A stretch of 64,000 bases of DNA from Mesorhizobium sp. M2E.F.Ca.ET.219.01.1.1 (GCF_004016445.2 NZ_SADT02000001.1:1841630-1905629); one strand, 5' to 3'; positions 17,867 to 27,516 are shown, numbered from the stretch's first letter. Notes: generated by a model not told the origin, from the sequence alone. A program made the numbers and translations.

Positions 17867-20278
17867 ATGGCCAAGATATCCAAGGCTTCCGGCGACGGCG
17901 TTTTCGCAGTCCTCCCACTGCGCGATATCGTTGTGTTCCCGCATATGATCGTTCCGCTCTTCGTGGGCCGTGAAAAGTCGATCAAGGCGCTGGAAGAGGT
18001 GATGGGTCAGGAGAAGCAGATCCTGCTCGCCACCCAGATGAATGCAGCCGACGACGATCCTGAACCCGATGCGATTTTCGACATCGGCACGCTCGCCAAT
18101 GTGCTGCAGCTCTTGAAGCTGCCCGACGGCACCGTGAAGGTTCTGGTCGAGGGCGCCTCGCGCGCCAAGATCGTCTCGTTCACCGACCGCGCCGATTTCC
18201 ATGAGGCCCGCGCCACCGCGCTCGCCGAACCGGAAGAGGAAGAGGTCGAAATCGAGGCGCTCGCCCGCTCGGTCGTCACCGACTTCGAGAATTACGTCAA
18301 GCTGAACAAGAAGATCTCGCCCGAAGTAGTGGGCGCGGCCAGCCAGATCGACGACTATTCCAAGCTCGCCGACACGGTTGCCTCGCATCTCGCCATCAAG
18401 ATCCCCGAGAAGCAGGAGATGCTCGCGACGCTTTCCGTGAAGGAGCGTCTGGAGAAGGCGATGGGCTTCATGGAAGCCGAGATCTCCGTGCTCCAGGTGG
18501 AGAAGCGCATCCGCTCGCGCGTCAAGCGCCAGATGGAGAAGACGCAGCGCGAGTACTACCTCAACGAGCAGATGAAGGCGATCCAGAAGGAGCTCGGCGA
18601 GGGCGAGGACGGCCGCGACGAGGCCGCCGAGATCGAGGCGCGCATCAAGAAGACCAAGCTTTCCAAGGAGGCCCGCGAGAAGGCGGAAGCCGAATTGAAG
18701 AAGCTGCGGTCGATGTCGCCGATGTCGGCTGAATCGACGGTGGTGCGCAACTATCTCGACTGGCTGCTGTCGATCCCGTGGGGCAAGAACTCCAAGGTCA
18801 AGCAGGACCTCAACTATGCGCAGGACGTGCTCGACGCCGATCATTTCGGCCTCGACAAGGTCAAGGAGCGCATCGTCGAGTATCTCGCCGTGCAGAGCCG
18901 CCAGAAGAAGATCAAGGGGCCGATCCTGTGCCTCGTCGGACCGCCCGGCGTCGGCAAGACCTCGCTCGGCAAGTCGATCGCCAAGGCGACCGGCCGCGAG
19001 TTCATCCGCATGGCGCTCGGCGGCGTGCGTGACGAGGCCGAGATCCGCGGTCACCGGCGCACCTATATCGGCTCGATGCCCGGCAAGGTCATCCAGTCGA
19101 TGAAGAAGGCCAAGAAGTCCAATCCGCTCTTCTTGCTCGACGAGATCGACAAGATGGGCCAGGACTTCCGCGGCGATCCGTCATCGGCCCTGCTCGAGGT
19201 GCTCGATCCGGAGCAGAACTCGACGTTCATGGACCATTACCTCGAGGTCGAATACGACCTGTCGAGCGTGATGTTCGTGACGACGGCGAACACGCTGAAC
19301 GTCCCTGCGCCCCTGATGGATCGCATGGAGATCATCCGCATCGCCGGCTACACCGAGGACGAGAAGATCGAGATCGCCAAGCGTCACCTGATGCCCAAGG
19401 TGATCCGTGATCATGCCCTGCAGCCGAACGAATTCTCTGTCGGCGAGGACGCGATCCGCGGCATCATCCAGACCTATACGCGGGAAGCCGGCGTGCGCAG
19501 CCTGGAGCGCGAGCTGATGAAGCTCGGGCGCAAGGCGGTGACCGAGATCCTGCGGACGAAGAAGAAGACGGTGAAGATCACGGCGGAAAACCTCGCCGAT
19601 TATCTTGGCGTGCCGCGCTTCCGCTTCGGCCAGGTCGAGGCCGACGATCAGGTTGGCGTGGTCACGGGTCTTGCCTGGACGGAAGTCGGCGGCGAGCTGC
19701 TGACGATCGAAGGCGTCATGATGCCCGGCAAGGGCCGCATGACGGTGACGGGCAATCTGCGTGACGTGATGAAGGAATCGATCTCGGCGGCGGCTTCCTA
19801 TGTCCGCTCCAGGGCGATCGATTTCGGCATCGAGCCACCGCTGTTCGACAAGCGCGACATCCACGTCCACTTGCCGGAAGGCGCGACCCCGAAGGACGGC
19901 CCGTCCGCCGGCGCCGCGATGGCCACGGCTATCGTGTCGGTGCTGACGGGTATCCCGGTGCGGGCCGATGTGGCGATGACCGGCGAGATCACGCTGCGTG
20001 GTCGCATCCTGCCGATCGGCGGCCTGAAGGAGAAGCTGCTCGCGGCATTGCGCGGCGGCATCAAGAAGGTCCTGATCCCGGAAGAGAACGTCAAGGATCT
20101 GGCGGACATTCCGGACAATGTGAAGAACGGCATGGAGATCGTTCCGGTCTCGCGGGTCGGCGAGGTGCTCGCGCACGCGCTCACCCGGATGCCGGAGCCG
20201 ATCGAGTGGGTCGAGCCGGTTAATGCGCCGGCCCCGGTCGACAGCGGCGACGATGCCGGAAAGTCGCTGGCGCACTAA
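17867..20278 (+). CDS. lon: ATP-dependent protease La
   Basis: AAA+ protease degrading misfolded and regulatory proteins. The 803 aa start with the LON substrate-binding domain ([13 protein letters not shown]), then a coiled-coil region (about 190-260), the AAA+ module with Walker [10 protein letters not shown] (about 360) and the LLDEIDKM Walker B, and the C-terminal peptidase with the Ser of [11 protein letters not shown] (about 690) and the Lys of [15 protein letters not shown] 17867 follows AAAGG; ATGs at 17828 and 17852 are alternatives. A weak CTTGAT-N17 element near 17699 might be a heat-shock -35, but its -10 is poor. Confidence 0.97.
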   Translation: MAKISKASGDGVFAVLPLRDIVVFPHMIVPLFVGREKSIKALEEVMGQEKQILLATQMNAADDDPEPDAIFDIGTLANVLQLLKLPDGTVKVLVEGASRAKIVSFTDRADFHEARATALAEPEEEEVEIEALARSVVTDFENYVKLNKKISPEVVGAASQIDDYSKLADTVASHLAIKIPEKQEMLATLSVKERLEKAMGFMEAEISVLQVEKRIRSRVKRQMEKTQREYYLNEQMKAIQKELGEGEDGRDEAAEIEARIKKTKLSKEAREKAEAELKKLRSMSPMSAESTVVRNYLDWLLSIPWGKNSKVKQDLNYAQDVLDADHFGLDKVKERIVEYLAVQSRQKKIKGPILCLVGPPGVGKTSLGKSIAKATGREFIRMALGGVRDEAEIRGHRRTYIGSMPGKVIQSMKKAKKSNPLFLLDEIDKMGQDFRGDPSSALLEVLDPEQNSTFMDHYLEVEYDLSSVMFVTTANTLNVPAPLMDRMEIIRIAGYTEDEKIEIAKRHLMPKVIRDHALQPNEFSVGEDAIRGIIQTYTREAGVRSLERELMKLGRKAVTEILRTKKKTVKITAENLADYLGVPRFRFGQVEADDQVGVVTGLAWTEVGGELLTIEGVMMPGKGRMTVTGNLRDVMKESISAAASYVRSRAIDFGIEPPLFDKRDIHVHLPEGATPKDGPSAGAAMATAIVSVLTGIPVRADVAMTGEITLRGRILPIGGLKEKLLAALRGGIKKVLIPEENVKDLADIPDNVKNGMEIVPVSRVGEVLAHALTRMPEPIEWVEPVNAPAPVDSGDDAGKSLAH

Positions 20279-20309
20279 CAAAAGTTAAGGTTGCAGTGCA
20301 CAAAGAGAG

Positions 20310-20334
20310 AGCCGGGCTTCGAGCCCGGCTTTTT
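20310..20334 (+). terminator. Rho-independent terminator after lon
   Basis: AGCCGGGCT, loop TCG, AGCCCGGCT and a TTTT tail: a 9-bp GC-rich hairpin, 31 bases past the lon stop. Confidence 0.9.
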
Positions 20335-20476
20335 CATGTGAAAAAGCCACGAAAAAATGCAAAAAAGCCCGGAATTCCGCGGTTTTTGGGCTTGGGTTCC
20401 GGGACGCTTCTTTCTAAAGTCCGTTTCCTGCCGGGATGAGTCGTAAGTTCCGGTTTTCTCATGGAAGGGAATTTTT

Positions 20477-20749
20477 ATGAACAAGAACGAACTGGTGTCC
20501 GCTGTCGCCGACTCCGCAAGCATTTCGAAGGCTGATGCTCAGTCCGCCGTCGATGCGGTGTTCTCCGTGATCACTGGCGAACTGAAGAAGGGCGGCGATG
20601 TCCGGCTTGTCGGCTTCGGAAATTTCACCGTGTCAAAACGCGCTGCTTCGACCGGCCGCAACCCGCAGACCGGCGCGGAAGTGAAGATTCCGGCGCGCAC
20701 CGTGCCGAAGTTCTCGGCCGGCAAGGGCCTCAAGGACGCGGTCAACTAA
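20477..20749 (+). CDS. hupB: HU family DNA-binding protein
   Basis: A 90-aa histone-like DNA-bending protein. N-terminal helices MNKNELVSAVADSASISKADAQSAVDAVF are followed by the beta saddle with GDVRLVGFGNF and the DNA-intercalating arm GRNPQTGAEVKIPARTVPKFSAGKGLKDAVN. GGAAGGGAA sits about 7 bases before ATG. It has its own terminator and is separated from lon by a terminator, so it is a single unit. In other rhizobia, tRNA genes follow this position closely; here the sugar cluster intervenes. Confidence 0.95.
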   Translation: MNKNELVSAVADSASISKADAQSAVDAVFSVITGELKKGGDVRLVGFGNFTVSKRAASTGRNPQTGAEVKIPARTVPKFSAGKGLKDAVN

Positions 20750-20770
20750 GACCTTTTTCTTTAAGAGCAG

Positions 20771-20801
20771 AAAAGCCGGGCTTGCCCGGCTTTTCTTTTT
20801 T
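20771..20801 (+). terminator. Rho-independent terminator after HU
   Basis: AAAAGCCGGG, a short loop, CCCGGCTTTTCTTTTTT: a GC hairpin with a strong T run, 22 bases after the HU stop. Confidence 0.92.
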
Positions 20802-20823
20802 GCAGCTGATGGAGGGCGGCAGC

Positions 20824-21846
20824 TCAGGCCGTCGGCGCGTCGGCGCGCATCAGGCCTTCCTGCTTCAAATCCGCCCACAGCGCCGCCGGTATTTTGGTGT
20901 CGAGCAGCGCGCGGTTGCTTTCCACTTCGGCCGGCCGCTGGCCGCCTGGGATCACCGACATCACCGAAGGATGCTGCAGTGGGAATTGCAGCGCCGCCTC
21001 GATCAAACGCACGCCATGGCGCTTGCAGACGGCCTCGATACGCGCCACGCGGTCGAGGATATCCTTCGGCGCCTCGCTGTAATTGTAGAAGGCGCCAGGC
21101 TTCGGCCCGGTCGCGAGCACGCCGGAGTTGTAGGGGCCGCCCAGCACGATGCCGATGCCGCGCTTCTGGCAAAGCGGCAGGAAGCTCTCAAGCGCCTCCT
21201 GCTCGAGCAGCGTGTAGCGGCCGGCGAGCAGGAACAGGTCGAAGTCGCCGCGCTCGGCGAGCGTCTGGGCGACCTGCCACTCATTGATGCCGCCGCCGAA
21301 GGCCTTGATCACGCCCTGGTCGCGCAGCGAAAGCAGCCCGTAATAGCCGGACGACATGAACTCCTCGATGCGGGCATCCGAGGCTTCCTTGCTGCCATGG
21401 GTGAAGATGTCGACGTCATGGACGAAGAGGATGTCGATGCGGTCCACGCCCAGACGTTCCAGCGACGCCTCGAAGGAGCGCATGACGCCGTCATAGGAGT
21501 AGTCGTAGACTTCCCGGCGCGACGGAGTCTCGAAGAACTTGCCGATGCCGGTGCGCTGGTCCGGCGGGGCGACGCGCATGATGCGGCCGACCTTGCTCGA
21601 CAGCACATAGTCGTCGCGCTTCCTGCCGCGCAGGAAAGGATTGAGGCGGGTTTCCGACAGGCCGAGGCCGTAAAGCGGTGCCGTGTCAAAGTAACGGCAT
21701 CCGGCCGCCCAGGCCGCTTCCAGGGTGGCGTTGGCGTCCTCGTCGGAGATGGCACGGTAGAGATTGCCGAGCGGCGCGGTGCCGAAGCCGAGCTCGGTGA
21801 AGGTGATGCCGCCATTGCCAATGCGGTCGAAATGCCGTGTCTTCAT
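20824..21846 (-). CDS. Aldo/keto reductase, aldose 1-dehydrogenase-like
   Basis: A 340-aa NAD(P)-linked oxidoreductase. TIM-barrel AKR landmarks are LGFGTAPLGNLY (cofactor site), CRYFDTAPLYGLGLSE (Asp and Tyr of the tetrad), SSKVGRIM (Lys), LFVHDVDI (His) and the C-terminal SVIPGGQRPAEVESN. This group includes D-threo-aldose (L-fucose) 1-dehydrogenase and pyridoxal 4-dehydrogenase. The neighbours (FucU mutarotase, ABC sugar importer) favour a sugar dehydrogenase role, but that is inference. ATG at 21844-21846. Divergent from the SIS gene. Confidence 0.85.
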   Translation of the reverse strand: MKTRHFDRIGNGGITFTELGFGTAPLGNLYRAISDEDANATLEAAWAAGCRYFDTAPLYGLGLSETRLNPFLRGRKRDDYVLSSKVGRIMRVAPPDQRTGIGKFFETPSRREVYDYSYDGVMRSFEASLERLGVDRIDILFVHDVDIFTHGSKEASDARIEEFMSSGYYGLLSLRDQGVIKAFGGGINEWQVAQTLAERGDFDLFLLAGRYTLLEQEALESFLPLCQKRGIGIVLGGPYNSGVLATGPKPGAFYNYSEAPKDILDRVARIEAVCKRHGVRLIEAALQFPLQHPSVMSVIPGGQRPAEVESNRALLDTKIPAALWADLKQEGLMRADAPTA

Positions 21847-21879
21847 GTCTGACGATGTCCCGGAGTGATTTGTCTGACA
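21847..21879. promoter_or_regulatory. Two GTCTGAC sites, candidate FadR-type operators
   Basis: GTCTGAC occurs at 21847-21853, touching the AKR start codon, and again at 21872-21878, where it is extended to the perfect odd palindrome TGTCTGACA. Spacing is 25 bases. The GT-N3-AC core is the type of site used by GntR/FadR regulators. The region separates the AKR and SIS genes, so one regulator could control both. Confidence 0.4.
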
Positions 21880-22033
21880 TGACACTATCACGCTCGTGGC
21901 CCAGCAAAAGTGCCGAGGCTCGTTGGACAGCGATTTTCGCGGTGATAGCATGAACAAAAACAAGCCTTTCGCCGGAAACGCGCGGCCACTCGCGCCTCGC
22001 AATCCAGTCCGCGACAAGCCAAGGTGGATCTCA

Positions 22034-22600
22034 ATGACGCAAGCCGGATCAGAGATGTTCGCGACCGCGCTGGACGAGCTTGGCGCGGTGCTGGCGCGCA
22101 CGGAGGAAGCCCGGATCGACGCCGCCTGCCAGATGCTTGCCAGCGCCGGCAGGATCGCCGTCTATGGCTGCGGCCGCGAGGCGCTGCAGGTGAAGGGTTT
22201 TGCCATGCGGCTCTACCATCTCGGCCTGCCGGTCTTCGTGGTCGGCGACATGACCGCGCCGCCGCTCGGGCAGGGGGACGTCTTCCTGGCGAGTTCAGGG
22301 CCGGGCGAGACCACCACGGTGCTGACCTTGATGCGGGTTGCCCGCGCGGCCGGCGCGAAGGTGCTGCTGTTGACGGCCGAGCCGGCAGGCAGCGCGGCGC
22401 AACTCGCCGACTTCACACTCGTCATTCCGGCCCAGACCATGGCCAGCGACCAGGGTGCGGCAAGAAGCTCGGTGCTGCCGATGGGCTCGCTGTTCGAAGG
22501 CGCGCTGTTCCTTTTGTTCGAGATCATGGTGCTGAAGCTCCAGGCGCTGACCAATGCAACGCCGGAAGCCATGCGCGCCCGGCACACCAACATGGAGTAG
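22034..22600 (+). CDS. SIS-domain sugar isomerase (6-phospho-3-hexuloisomerase-like)
   Basis: A 188-aa single SIS domain. Features are RIAVYGCGREALQVKGFAMRLYHLG (phosphate/sugar-binding loop), VFLASSGPGETTTVL (the second Ser-rich loop) and VLLLTAEPAGSAAQLAD. The length matches HxlB-like isomerases rather than GlmS. ATG 22034 is preceded by AAGGTGGA; the ATG at 21950 has no ribosome site. Only 3 bases separate its stop from the creatininase-family gene. Substrate unknown. Confidence 0.8.
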   Translation: MTQAGSEMFATALDELGAVLARTEEARIDAACQMLASAGRIAVYGCGREALQVKGFAMRLYHLGLPVFVVGDMTAPPLGQGDVFLASSGPGETTTVLTLMRVARAAGAKVLLLTAEPAGSAAQLADFTLVIPAQTMASDQGAARSSVLPMGSLFEGALFLLFEIMVLKLQALTNATPEAMRARHTNME

Positions 22601-22603
22601 GGG

Positions 22604-23347
22604 ATGCGCTACGAGCTCATGCTGCCGCACCAGATCCGCAAGGCAATCGAGGAGAACTGGCCGGTCGTGCTGCCGCTCGGCGTGCTCGAATATCATGGCG
22701 AGCACATGGCGGTCGGCATGGACACTTTAGCCGTCATCAAGACGGTGGAGCTGATCGAGAAGGAGAGGGACCTCGTCATCCTGCCGCCGTTCTATTACGG
22801 CGCTGCGAGCTATGCGGTGGCGGCGCCGGAAGGCAGCGGCTCGGTGCAGGTCGGCGGCCCGGTGCTTTCGCCATTCGCGGAGGAATTGTTCTATGGGCTA
22901 TTGCGCATCGGCTTCCGAAACATCCACGCCATCATCCACCACCAGACCGAGAATTTCGTGGCCGGCATGCCGACCGACCTCGCCTTCAAGACTGCCGGCC
23001 GCCAGGCGATCTTCCGTTTCCTGGAAAAGGAGCGCGGCGAGGGCTGGTGGGGGTCGAACACCATGGCGGACTACTATGCCGGCCATGCGCAGGGCGAGAA
23101 TGTCTTCAACTGGGTGCAGGTGCACCCGCTGATGCCGGCCGCGATGAACGGCAAATACCCGTTCGACCATGCCGGCAAAGGCGAAACCTCGCTGATGCTC
23201 GCGCTGTGCCCCGAGGCCGTTGACGAGACGCATTACGCCGACAACACCGGCTGGTACACGAAAGACGCGGCGGAGGCCTCGGCGGGCCTCGGCAAGATCG
23301 GCGTCGCCATGATCCTCGATCATTTGAGGGCGATCCTGCAGGCCTAG
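22604..23347 (+). CDS. Creatininase family amidohydrolase
   Basis: A 247-aa protein of the creatininase fold, seen in VVLPLGVLEYHGEHMAVGMDT (Glu/His/Asp metal ligands), ILPPFYYGAASYAV, and HAIIHHQTENF; YPFDHAGKGETSLMLAL contains a further His/Glu pair. Family members include creatininase, MftE and FAPy deformylase. Here it is linked 3 bases after a SIS isomerase, a setting that argues for sugar-related amide or ring hydrolysis; this is inference. Confidence 0.82.
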   Translation: MRYELMLPHQIRKAIEENWPVVLPLGVLEYHGEHMAVGMDTLAVIKTVELIEKERDLVILPPFYYGAASYAVAAPEGSGSVQVGGPVLSPFAEELFYGLLRIGFRNIHAIIHHQTENFVAGMPTDLAFKTAGRQAIFRFLEKERGEGWWGSNTMADYYAGHAQGENVFNWVQVHPLMPAAMNGKYPFDHAGKGETSLMLALCPEAVDETHYADNTGWYTKDAAEASAGLGKIGVAMILDHLRAILQA

Positions 23348-23718
23348 CTCCCCCTTCTCCCCCTTGTGGGAGCCTAGGGAATCCACACATCTTGCGTGAC
23401 TGGCGTGACTGATCGGGCGGAGGCTTGATTGCCAGGTGGTTCCCCCAATCCGTCGCTGCTTCGCAGCGCCACCTTTCCCCCCTCCGGAGGGAAAGGAAGG
23501 GAGCGTTGCTGGACGAGCGTTGAGGCCAAAAAAGCTTGGCGCCTTTCCTCTACCCCGTCGATCGGGGGAGAGGTGGCTCGGCGAAGCCGAAACGGAGTGG
23601 GGGTCGACCAGCGCTACATAAGACAATGCATGCGCCAAGCAGCCATGCACGCTATCGTCAAAGGCCAGCCGCTTGGAAACGTGTGCATGCCGTAGTCTCG
23701 GGGGAAGGAGAGGTCTAG
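23348..23718. other. Intergenic mosaic of palindromic repeats
   Basis: About 370 bases between convergent genes. Its left end holds CTTCTCCCCCTTGTGGGAG; the middle is the MITE-like element at 23442-23608. The right third is unremarkable. No coding frame is supported. Confidence 0.6.
23442..23608. repeat. MITE-like intergenic element with inverted ends
   Basis: The left arm is CCCCCAATCCGTCGCTGCTT, then CGCAGCGCCACCTTTCCCCC. The reverse complement of the right arm reads CCCCCACTCCGTTTCGGCTT, then CGCCGAGCCACCTCTCCCCC, so the ends are imperfect inverted repeats of about 50 bases. No transposase lies inside. The same arm is seen singly at 55463-55535. Confidence 0.7.
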
Positions 23719-24636
23719 CTACTTCACCGAGCCGGCCGTCATGCCCATGATCAGGTAGCGTTCGAGTGCGATGCCGATGATCGCCAGCGGCGCGATCGCG
23801 GCGGTTGCCAAGGCTGCCATCGACCACCAGTTGATGCCTTGCGAGCCGGTCTGGCTCGCCACCATGACGGGGATGGTCTTGGCGTCGGTCGACGTCAGAA
23901 GCGCGGCGAAGAAATATTCGTTCCAGCACAGCACCATTGCTAGGATGAAGGCGGCGACCATACCCGGCAGCGCGATCGGCATCACGATGCGGAAGAAGGC
24001 GCCCCAGATCGACAGGCCGTCGACCAAGGCCGCTTCCTCCAATTCGACGGGAATCGAGTTGAACTGGTCGCGCATGATCCAGATGACGATCGGCAGCACC
24101 ATCAGCGTGTAGAGCAGCACGAGCCCGATGCGCGTATCGAGGAGGGCGACTTCGCGGTAGAGCACCAGGAAGGGGAGCGCCAGCACGACCGGCGGCAGGA
24201 TGAGCTGCGACAGGAAGAAGAAGGAGATGTCCTCGTTCCTGAACCAGGCGAATTTGTAACGGTAGCGGACAAGGCCATAGGCGGCGAGGCTGCCGATGAC
24301 TATGGCGAGAGCCGACGCGCCGACCGAGGTGATGACCGAGTTCATGAAGCGCTTGAGGAACTCGTCGCGCACGGTCGACGTCTGGAAGATCGAATCCGGC
24401 GACAGGCCGAGCGAGCGCCAGCCCTTCCAGTCGGGCGTGAAGTCGACGAAGGGAATGAGATGGCCTTGCGTGACGTCGACCGCCGATTTGAACGAGGTGG
24501 TGATCGTCCAGTAGATCGGGAACAGGCAGACGAAGGCCCAGAACACAAGCGCGCCGTAGATGAGGACGCGGTTGGCGATGAAGGCCGCCGGCGAGCGGAT
24601 CTCGGAAACGGTGTAGTCGGTGGTCTGGACGCTCAT
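23719..24636 (-). CDS. Carbohydrate ABC transporter permease (MalG type)
   Basis: A 305-aa inner-membrane protein with about six TM segments; the first is residues 19-45 (RVLIYGALVFWAFVCLFPIYWTI). The EAA loop that contacts the ATPase reads EEAALVDGLSIWGAFFRIVMPIALPG (about 210-235), with the conserved Gly. A large periplasmic loop follows TM1. ATG 24634-24636. It is the last gene of the SBP-permease-permease unit, 8 bases after the other permease. Confidence 0.9.
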   Translation of the reverse strand: MSVQTTDYTVSEIRSPAAFIANRVLIYGALVFWAFVCLFPIYWTITTSFKSAVDVTQGHLIPFVDFTPDWKGWRSLGLSPDSIFQTSTVRDEFLKRFMNSVITSVGASALAIVIGSLAAYGLVRYRYKFAWFRNEDISFFFLSQLILPPVVLALPFLVLYREVALLDTRIGLVLLYTLMVLPIVIWIMRDQFNSIPVELEEAALVDGLSIWGAFFRIVMPIALPGMVAAFILAMVLCWNEYFFAALLTSTDAKTIPVMVASQTGSQGINWWSMAALATAAIAPLAIIGIALERYLIMGMTAGSVK

Positions 24637-24644
24637 GGTGCCGC

Positions 24645-25760
24645 TCAGTTGACGTTGCGCACGAAGCGACTGGCGACTTTCAGCAGCCAGGTCACGAACA
24701 CGACGATGATGATCAGATAGGCCATGGCGAGCATTGTGCCGTAGCCGACATTCGAGCGGTCGCGATATTCGCGGTAGATGAAGCTCGATACGGAATCGGT
24801 CGCACCGCCGGGGCCGCCAGAGGTCAGCGTGATGATGATGTCCGCGAGCTTCAGCTTGAAGATGATGCGCAGGATCACGGCCGTCACCGACACCGGCAGC
24901 ATCAGCGGAAAGGTAACCTGCCAGAAGGTCTGCCACGCGGTCGCGCCGTCGACGCGGGCGGCCTCCAGCACCTCGCGCGACATCGCCTGCAGCCCGGCAA
25001 GCAGCATGATCATCATGAACGGGATGAAGGTCCAGGCGTCGAGCATCATGATCGAGATGCGGGCGGTGATCGGATCGGAGAAGAAGGCGGGATTGTCCCA
25101 GCCGAGATGGCGCGCCAGCGTTGCCGCCGGGCCGAAGCGGTATTCCATCAGCGATTTGCCGACCATCCAGGACACCGCGACCGGTGACAGCATCAGCGGC
25201 AAAAGGAAGACGACACGGAAGAATTTGCGGGCGCGGATCTGCGCGTTGAGCAGCAGCGCCAGGCCGAAGGCGACGACATATTCGACCAGCACCGCAAGCA
25301 CATAGAGCACCATGTTGAGCAGCGCGTTGCGGTAATAGGGGTCGGCCAGCATCTGCCAGAAATTGTCGAGGCCGTTGAACCTGCGTCCCGTAAACGAACT
25401 GAGGTTCCAGTCGGTCAGCGCGATGTAGAAGCCGAACAGCGTCGGGAAGATCACCATGGCGATGGTGAAAAGCAGCGCCGGCAAAAGGAACAGCGCGCGC
25501 TGCCCGTCCTCGCCGCGCGTCAGCACCTGCCAGGCGCCGAGTGCCGCGCCCCACAAGATGTAGGCGTAGACCATAGGGCGCCAGGTGTCGAAGCCGACCG
25601 TGGACATCTCGGTCTTGTAGAGGATCTGCACGACGATGATCGCCAGCAGGCCGAGCGTGGCTGCGGCCAGTAGGCCCCAGCCGAGGCGCTTGCGGCCTGC
25701 CGGGATCAGGTCGGCCGGATTCGCCGGCCACGCATTCGCGGTCGAAGTCTGCTCAGCCAC
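24645..25760 (-). CDS. Carbohydrate ABC transporter permease (MalF type)
   Basis: A 371-aa permease with an N-terminal extension carrying two TM segments (about 28-48 and 65-85) before the core, as in MalF-like subunits. The EAA loop is EAARVDGATAWQTFWQVTFPLMLPV (about 270-295). The opening MAEQTSTANAWPANPADLI is probably cytoplasmic. It pairs with the 305-aa permease to form the channel. The substrate-binding protein gene ends 79 bases upstream (stop at 25840). Confidence 0.9.
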   Translation of the reverse strand: MAEQTSTANAWPANPADLIPAGRKRLGWGLLAAATLGLLAIIVVQILYKTEMSTVGFDTWRPMVYAYILWGAALGAWQVLTRGEDGQRALFLLPALLFTIAMVIFPTLFGFYIALTDWNLSSFTGRRFNGLDNFWQMLADPYYRNALLNMVLYVLAVLVEYVVAFGLALLLNAQIRARKFFRVVFLLPLMLSPVAVSWMVGKSLMEYRFGPAATLARHLGWDNPAFFSDPITARISIMMLDAWTFIPFMMIMLLAGLQAMSREVLEAARVDGATAWQTFWQVTFPLMLPVSVTAVILRIIFKLKLADIIITLTSGGPGGATDSVSSFIYREYRDRSNVGYGTMLAMAYLIIIVVFVTWLLKVASRFVRNVN

Positions 25761-25839
25761 GCTTCTCGCCTCTTCGAGTCAGCCTAAATATGCGGCCCGG
25801 CGACGAGGTGTCGCCGGGCCGCGAGTTGGTCGAGACAGC

Positions 25840-27516
25840 CTACATGCCGAGCGAGGCTTTGTAGAGCTTGACCTGGTTTTCGCGGCCGATCTGGTCGGTT
25901 AGCTTTTCCCAGGCAGCTGCGATGGCGTCGGCGCCTTCCTGCGCCTTCATCTTGCCGGCGAAGGTGTTGGCAAGGATGTCCTCGGCGGCGCTGTAATACT
26001 GAAAGATGCCGGGGATGCGCGGCTCGATCGCCGCGTTCGGATGGTTGTAGCTGTCGGCTTCGGACTTCAGGTACGAGCTGATGAACGCCTCGTCATAGCC
26101 GGCCGCCACCCATTCCGGAATGTTGAAATGGCTGTTCCGATAGGGCTGGAAGCCGGAAGGATAGGCCGCGCACCACAGCGACAGATCCTTGCCGCCGAGA
26201 TGCGCGGCGGCCGACCATGCGGCCTTCTTCTTCTTCTCGTCGGAATCGACGCGTGCCATGACATACACGCCCCAGCCGAGATAGGCGCAGTTCGGCGCAT
26301 AGTTCGGGCCGCTGGCGAGCTTGTCCCACTTGCCGGTCTTGGAGTTATAGACGTCGTCGGAGCCCGGCAGGATCGAGAAGCCGGTGACGTCGCCGATGAC
26401 TGACGAGTCATTGGTCTTCACGTTCGAGCCGACGTCGCCCCACCAGGGGATCATAGAGCCGGTGCCGGCCAGGAACTGCTGGAAGGCGGTCGTGTTCGGA
26501 TCGGCGTTGATCTGATCGGCCGGTTCGGAAGGCAACGCATCGATGACGTCCTGGATGGCGCGCACCCAGGCCGGATTGTTGACGCGTGGCTTCATCGTGT
26601 CGGCGTCGAACAGCCAGGCCTTGTCATCGGGATGCTTGGCATAGGCCGTGGCGCGGCTGCCGAGGAAATAGAAGCCGAAACCGCCCCAGGGCTTGGGCGC
26701 GTCGAGATAGCCATAGACGTCCTGGCCCTTGAACTTCTTGCCCTTCAGGAACTTGGTGACGGCCTGCACCTGCTGCCAGGTCTTGGGCACGCCCCACTCC
26801 GTCAGGCCTGCCTTGTCGCCGCTGTCCGCTTTCCAGGCTGCAGCCAGCTCGGAGTCGGAGAACACGTCGGTGCGGTAGTTGAAATTGTGCGCGTCGCCGT
26901 CGATGGTCACGCGATACTGCTTGCCGTTCCAGGTGCCGACCGGCGGCTTGAGATAGTTGACGAGGTCGTCGAAGTCGATCTGCTTCTTGACCCAGTCGGG
27001 CATCTCGGAGGTGAGGCCCTTGCCGCAGACATCGCCTTCGAAGGGCGCGCCCATCTCGATCACGTCGAAGTCGACGGTGCCGGTGGCGATCGACTGCTGC
27101 AGGCGGGCGTTGTAGTCAGCCTGGGCGAGGTCGATCCAGCTGATCTTGGCGCCGGTATAGGCCTCCCACGGCTTCAGGAAGCCGCGGAACAGCACGTTGT
27201 GCAGGTTCTGGTTGTTAAGACCCATGAAGGTCAACTCGACGCCGGCGAACTCGCCTTCCTTGACATTGGCCTTTGTCGCTTCGAGGCAGAGCTCGCCGAC
27301 CTTCTGGAAGTCGGCATCGGTCGGCTGGCCTTTGCCGACGCCCGGGATCTGCAGGATCTTGGCCCGCAGGCTGTCATCGGCCGCGGCGGGCCTCGTCAGT
27401 GCGCCGAGCCCGGCGCCGGAGGCGGCGGCGATTGCCGCCATCGAGGCAGCACCCTTCAGCACATCGCGGCGGCTCGCGCCGGCGCGCGTCAGTTTTTCAT
27501 ACAGGTCGACTCTCAT
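25840..27516 (-). CDS. ABC transporter substrate-binding protein (family 1, Tat-exported)
   Basis: A 558-aa periplasmic binding protein. The N terminus has a Tat-type signal: ASRRDVLKGAASMAAIAAASG, ending in TRPAAADD. The mature chain fits family 1 solute-binding proteins, e.g. GVELTFMGLNNQN, WEAYTGAKISWIDLAQADYNARLQQSIATG, and IPWWGDVGSNVKT. It is long for the family, as in polyol or glycoside binders. It is first in the minus-strand operon; transcription starts in the divergent region with the GTAATCGATTAC palindrome. The ligand cannot be named. Confidence 0.9.
   Translation of the reverse strand: MRVDLYEKLTRAGASRRDVLKGAASMAAIAAASGAGLGALTRPAAADDSLRAKILQIPGVGKGQPTDADFQKVGELCLEATKANVKEGEFAGVELTFMGLNNQNLHNVLFRGFLKPWEAYTGAKISWIDLAQADYNARLQQSIATGTVDFDVIEMGAPFEGDVCGKGLTSEMPDWVKKQIDFDDLVNYLKPPVGTWNGKQYRVTIDGDAHNFNYRTDVFSDSELAAAWKADSGDKAGLTEWGVPKTWQQVQAVTKFLKGKKFKGQDVYGYLDAPKPWGGFGFYFLGSRATAYAKHPDDKAWLFDADTMKPRVNNPAWVRAIQDVIDALPSEPADQINADPNTTAFQQFLAGTGSMIPWWGDVGSNVKTNDSSVIGDVTGFSILPGSDDVYNSKTGKWDKLASGPNYAPNCAYLGWGVYVMARVDSDEKKKKAAWSAAAHLGGKDLSLWCAAYPSGFQPYRNSHFNIPEWVAAGYDEAFISSYLKSEADSYNHPNAAIEPRIPGIFQYYSAAEDILANTFAGKMKAQEGADAIAAAWEKLTDQIGRENQVKLYKASLGM

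Noticed and set aside
24637..25731. Extended N terminus of the MalG-type permease reading into the MalF-type permease gene
   Set aside because: The extra sequence is out of frame with the real permease, which has all its membrane segments.
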